Assembly: GCF_003589595.1 (NCBI RefSeq)
Contig: NW_020653726.1
Coordinates: 10,717,201 to 10,781,200, forward strand
Source: Hyposmocoma kahamanoa
Taxonomy: Eukaryota; Arthropoda; Insecta; Lepidoptera; Cosmopterigidae
Reading direction: 5' to 3'
Length of the DNA stretch: 64,000 nucleotides
Numbering within the stretch: position 1 is the first letter of the stretch; each line of letters opens with the position of its first letter. The position numbers and the translations under genes were made by a program. This document shows, piece by piece, positions 59,556 to 64,000 of the stretch. Below the pieces are notes generated by a model that was not told the origin of the DNA, made no database searches, and worked only from the letters and a program-made list of their open reading frames with translations.

Positions 59556-61070
59556 TATATCGTGAATAGCACGACATACGCCAGTTTTAGAAACCCCATA
59601 TCGGCTACTACATGGTACTGTACTCCAGTACCCATCCAATGCAATGCAACTTGTACCTATATAATTATTTTGGCTGATAATGATTGGCTTTTATTCGGTT
59701 ATTCGCTGTATTTCAGGTCCGATCGCAGTCAAGAGAGCTTCCAGTTTCTCGCTTGTCAAACGAAATCTTTCGTTAAATTGATAAGTAGTTTACAACTTTT
59801 CATATGAATTTCGAGGTAAAAATACTCGACGACGTCACACTATTACAGTTTCTTCCTCACTTTCCGAACATGACGTCATCTTTTTCTTAGTGACGCCACT
59901 GACAAAATTTTCGTACATGTTTACAATACGCCTTCGACTGGTAGAAATAAATACCTTTGCAATATATGAGTATATTGGACTAGTAGTGTTTTTCATGAAA
60001 CAGAACATAGTTTACAATGATAATTATGGACTAATACCTAACTATTAGCCTGCAACTAGTAACTAATAATTTACCATCGTAGGTTCATGAATCGCACACT
60101 AGTAGAATAGTATAAAATAATAGTCCGTGGACTAGACTGGTTAGTTTCGTGAAATAGGGTCCAGGCTAATAGTTACTAGACCATAATTGCAATTGTAAAC
60201 TATGTTCTGTTTGTAAAAAAATACATATAGGTAACCAATTTCAATTTGTACCAATTATTTATAAATGTAAGTAAACCATACTGGTTCTTGGTCAGAAATA
60301 ATAAAATTTACTTTAACGGCGTAGTTATTGTGTATATTAACTGTAATTAATTATTAATACATACAACGTTCTCGACAAAATTTCGATCCTCTAAATTTTA
60401 TTATATTGAAAACTATTAAGTTCCGTTCTTTTTCCCGCCCTTACAATACTTGCGATCAGAAAATATCGCTACGCATATGACTGCTCGGAATTGGTCAAAC
60501 ATAATAATTAATAATGAATACAGAGACGACTTCAAAAATATTTCTTATTATAACCTGAGTCTGTATGGTAATATGTATGTGTTTTTCAATATAGCGAATA
60601 TATGTTACTTACTTATTATTATTATAGTATAATAATATACTTATTTATTTTAACATGTATTTCTACATAACATATTTTTACGTAGGTACGCCTAGTTTTT
60701 ACATTCTTATATAATTATTTACTTAATTGAACAGGAAATTGTTCTCGCCAATTTTTTGACATCTGTCGTATGAGCTATGGAATTAAGATGTACTAGTTAC
60801 ACAATCAATTTAAACTAGTATCATTTATTAGTCTATGACTACAAGCTACAAGTATAGTATTTTTATTTGTGAAACGGAATTTACTAGTACTTGTAATATT
60901 AGTAGGTGACTAGTAAAATTGTAGGTTCGTGAACAGATCATGTGCCTGTAATTTCACTAGCACCCTTACCTTTCAAAATCGGAACGCAGTAATGCTCACA
61001 CGTAGCGGCAGAAATTGGCAAGGCGTGTATCGAGTTCCATTCCGTTCCGTGACAATGTAAGTTGGCGAGG

Positions 61071-63140
61071 CTTATTCCAGCGTGTCATGGGCGAGTTTTG
61101 AAATTTGACTAACCAAATAAAATATATAATAAAAATAAAAAGTTGCATTTAGTCGGTCCACTGTTTAAAACTTATAAAAAACGTCGTCATTTAGTCGGTT
61201 CTAGATGTAAAAAACTATATTTAGTCGTTAAGCCGTTTTGAAGTTGTAAGCATGTTTTACTGTTCACGCTGGAATAAGTTTATTCCGGCGGCACAATTTT
61301 TTAGTCTCGAGAGCCAAAGCTCCCAGCTTAGATCTGATTGCACCCATAAAAAGTCGTGAATTAATCGGTTCTAGGCGCAAAATTTTATAATTAATCGCTT
61401 CTTTGTTTAGAAGATATTGGATACTAAATTATTTTCATTGATAGGTACATTTACGTAGAAAAATCGTATTAATAAAAAAATTGTGTCTAACGAGGGCCAC
61501 CGCTCAATACATCGTGTTCGTGGTAATTAATAGAGTGTAATAAACAAGTACCTATGTTAAATATCTACTGAATTCTTAGCGTAGTCTAACCAATTATTTA
61601 CACTGTTTTTTCAGATTTAAATATAACTGTAAAACCAAGTTGTAGTTGAAAATGACTAGCACTAAAAATTATAATAGTCATCGTTTATTCAATTAAGTCA
61701 TTCATTCATTATTTAAACGCGACTGTAGATACTCCACGCGTTTCGTGTAAGTCAGGAGCCCAACACAACATACATCACTAATAAATATCATGCATGACAA
61801 TCGATAAATGGATTCGCTCTGGGCCTTTTGGAGGGAAGTGTCGTTTTTATTTTGACTTTAAATTATTTTGTGAAATCTAGTTTAAAGTGGAATAGGATAA
61901 TAATAATAATAATAATAAATTCATTTATTCGCTTTAAATAGGGTAGGGTACATTATAAATGTTGATGGTAAAATTTAATTTGAACTTAATCCTATTTAGC
62001 CTAAAACAAAAGCATGCAGAATATTAATAGTAAACAATAAGGCAATACATTACTAAATTAAATCAATTGATACAGGGTATGTCATAATATTAGATGTCAT
62101 AATTGAATATAAATTAGATAAATGAATAATGTATGCATCAATCAACTTCTTTATAAATCATGAACTCTTCCACTGAGTAGAACAAGTGATCTAAAAGCCA
62201 CTTACGCAGTTCTTTTTTAAAACTGACCAATGGAAGGTGTTTAAAACGATCCGGTATCCGATTAAAAATTTTTCCACACATAGCATAAGAATTCTTTTGA
62301 AAGCGTTTCGTCTTTAAACTTCGCGTTTCTAGGATAGTGCTATTGTGCCTTAATCGAAGATTAAAACGCGAAATTATACGAATCTCGAACTAAAATACCC
62401 GTATCGGCTCGTTTTCTAAGGAATCCCTAGTCAATCCAACACGCCTTCTCAAATTGCCTATCCTCTTTGTGGCGGCCATATTTACAGAAACATAATTAAA
62501 CGAAAACATGGCTCAAAGAACTTGTATCCAAGCCAAAATTATTAATAAAAAAAACAATCGATTAATCCTAATAATAATAAAATAATAGGAAAAATAACTG
62601 TATACCAATTTTTTGCTAGTTTCTTGTATTAAAAAGTAAACATTATTAAAACTTTCAAATACCATGTATTTACAAAAAATAACGAATTCTGTGTCTTATG
62701 CAAAATTTGTACATACATGACCTCCGCAACTAGCACAGGTATAACCTTGAAATAATAAGTCGGCTGTATCTTCTAAACAAAAGAGCGACTAGAACCGACT
62801 AAATTCACAAGTTTTGCTAGGTGCAATCACATCTAAGCTAGGGGCTGTGGTTCTCGAGATTCAAAAATGGTGTCGCCGGAATAAGCTTATTCCAGCGTGG
62901 ATAGTAAAACACCTTAATAACTTCAAAACGGCGTAAGTACTAAGTCTAGTTATTTACGATTAGAATTGATTAAATCAGGACTTTTTTTGTGTAATCAGAT
63001 CTTAGCTAGGTGTTATGGTTCTCCAGATTGAGAAATTGTACCGCTGGAATAAGCTTATTCCAGGGTGGACAATAAAACCCCCTAAAACTTTTGAACGGAT
63101 CTAGTTTTTTGCGGCTAGAACCGCGGGAATAAGCCACGCG
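61071..63140. mobile_element. second long-TIR element of the 46900-50580 family
   Basis: The left arm (61071-61430) and right arm (62755-63140) carry the family modules: TTATTCCAGCGTG ends, ATTTAGTCGGTTCTAG, GGAATAAGCTTATTCC, AGATCTGATTGCACCCA and ACTTCAAAACGGCGTAA. The centre includes a copy of the 42717 dispersed repeat, itself split by a LINE fragment. No target duplication is clear and no transposase is recognised. Confidence 0.7.
61900..62329 (-). mobile_element. 5'-truncated CR1/Jockey-group LINE 3' end with (TAA)n tail
   Basis: On the minus strand a frame encodes a LINE ORF2 C-terminus: NSYAMCGKIFNRIPDRFKHL, FKKELRKWLLDHLFYSVEEF and a stop. An A-rich 3' UTR and a TTATTATTATT-type tail at 61900-61920 follow. 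TAGGATA flanks both sides (61893-61899 and 62330-62336). The homologous uninterrupted sequence at 42.88 kb has a single TAGGATA, so it is the empty site. Confidence 0.85.
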
Positions 63141-64000
63141 CACTTTAGTTTAACACTAAGATGATTTATTAAGTATATTTTCCACTTGGTACTCAATCAT
63201 ATTTTAAGTAACTGACTTAGTTTTGGCCTCAGGAGATTTACTTAACTTATTTTTGATGTGATTTTCTCGTTTGTGTGTGTATATAGCCCGAATTTTATTA
63301 TAGAGATTTAACCCGGCGGGAGCGTAGTAACAAAATGTTACGAAGACTGTGGTAGCGTATGACATACCCGCGTACTTGTATAGACTCTAAATTTTATGTA
63401 TCTAACAGACAGCCATGGAATTAATAAGTACTTCGTACAACTGGAAAGCTCACTGCAATTATTTTGACATATCAAAATGAACGTTAAATGAATAGCAATA
63501 AAATACTTTTTAAATAACCAATATCTCCTTAGAGATCTGAGCTCAAGTGAGACATCTTCTTTCTTGGTGTGTCCCTTTCGCACAATTGCCATGTGAGATA
63601 TTTGATACAATACGGTAGTTGACTATAAAAAAAAATTGGCATAAAAACAATACGTCATTTTGTCCATGAATATTATAAGATGTTTGTAAATAATACCATA
63701 CCAACTATGAATGCAATAGGTCGCAAATAAATCAAAGTCTTTATATTATTTCACGATATTTAAATATTATTGGAAAGTTTTATTTGTTTTACATTAGGCA
63801 ACACTAAAATAATATGGCGTCATCTCTGTTTGTTATTACCACAGGTCTACCACTAGTCAGAAAGAGACGGACCAAGATTTATGACATCTCGCTCGACGCA
63901 CGCTTCAATACACAGTAAGCCTTCCAGTTGTACGAAGTACTTATTAATTCCATGCAGACAGCATTGGATTAAATGTGTTTTATTGTGAATTACAATACGA
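63141..64000. other. terminal AT-rich region, no gene recognised
   Basis: No coding exon, tRNA or defined repeat could be supported. The stretch 63790-63960 (TGGCGTCATCTCTGTTTGTT, CCACTAGTCAGAAAGAGACG, CTCGCTCGACGCACGC) looks like part of a dispersed repeat but has no partner in the window. Confidence 0.5.

Larger units (their letters stand above)
57826..60940. mobile_element. large inverted-repeat region centred near 60110, left arm split by later insertions
   Basis: Blocks of the left side recur inverted on the right in mirrored order: 57966-58078 with 60829-60935, 58300-58440 with 60600-60720, 58680-58841 with about 60353-60550, 59170-59270 with 60240-60352, and 59990-60050 with 60168-60222. 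Examples are AAGTCGTCTCTGTATTCAT and TTTCTGACCAAGAACCA on the left with their complements on the right. The left arm has gained a foldback, a 180-bp MITE, a LINE 3' fragment and a SINE that are absent from the right arm. Small copies of a GGGCCCTATTTCAC-ended element are also present (57826, 60150). No coding sequence is seen. Confidence 0.75.

Overview
The window is a stretch of insect chromosome, almost certainly from a moth or butterfly (Lepidoptera). The evidence is five conserved animal genes with short exons and GT-AG introns, AT-rich intergenic DNA, and repeats typical of Lepidoptera: a tRNA-like SINE, the AACCGACTTC repeat, an RTE-type LINE, (ATG)n-tailed repeats and many foldback or MITE elements. 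Genes were assembled by hand by matching splice sites to reading phase. All chained introns agree in phase except where an assembly gap intervenes.

Layout. (1) 1-770: dead mariner transposase. (2) 780-6022: AT-rich DNA with no recognisable gene. (3) 6023-15650, minus strand: a NonA/PSF-type DBHS RNA-binding protein, 9 coding exons, 683 aa. (4) 15.7-21.3 kb: MITEs, a GC-rich repeat and a decayed RTE LINE holding a 400-N gap. (5) 21334-31150, plus strand: complete XPF/ERCC4 (mei-9) structure-specific endonuclease, 15 exons, 909 aa. (6) 31763-42502, minus strand: protein-L-isoaspartate O-methyltransferase (PCMT), whose large introns hold a CR1/Jockey-group LINE and a long-TIR foldback. A second 400-N gap hides part of its 3' end, and the sequence after the gap would give it a membrane-anchor tail. 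(7) 43703-45951, plus strand: MEA1-family protein, 3 exons, 153 aa, with a Tc1/mariner-like element in intron 2. (8) 50585-56643, minus strand: a secreted inhibitory-type serpin, 8 exons, 466 aa. Its last exon, carrying the reactive-site loop, is at 50585-50751. (9) 56.7-64 kb: nested repeats with no gene seen.

The genes do not form a pathway. XPF acts in DNA repair, PCMT in protein repair, NonA in nuclear RNA processing, the serpin outside the cell, and MEA1 has no well-defined role. NonA/XPF and PCMT/MEA1 are divergent pairs; XPF/PCMT and MEA1/serpin are convergent pairs.

The most unusual part is the repeat architecture. A 3.7-kb element with a perfect 9-bp target duplication is inserted exactly across the serpin stop codon, and that element contains an hAT-type MITE with a perfect 8-bp duplication, which in turn carries SINEs. 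A foldback element whose arms are tandem repeats lies in a serpin intron. Several insertions can be dated relative to each other because the second arm of a foldback, or a second copy of a repeat, supplies the empty site.
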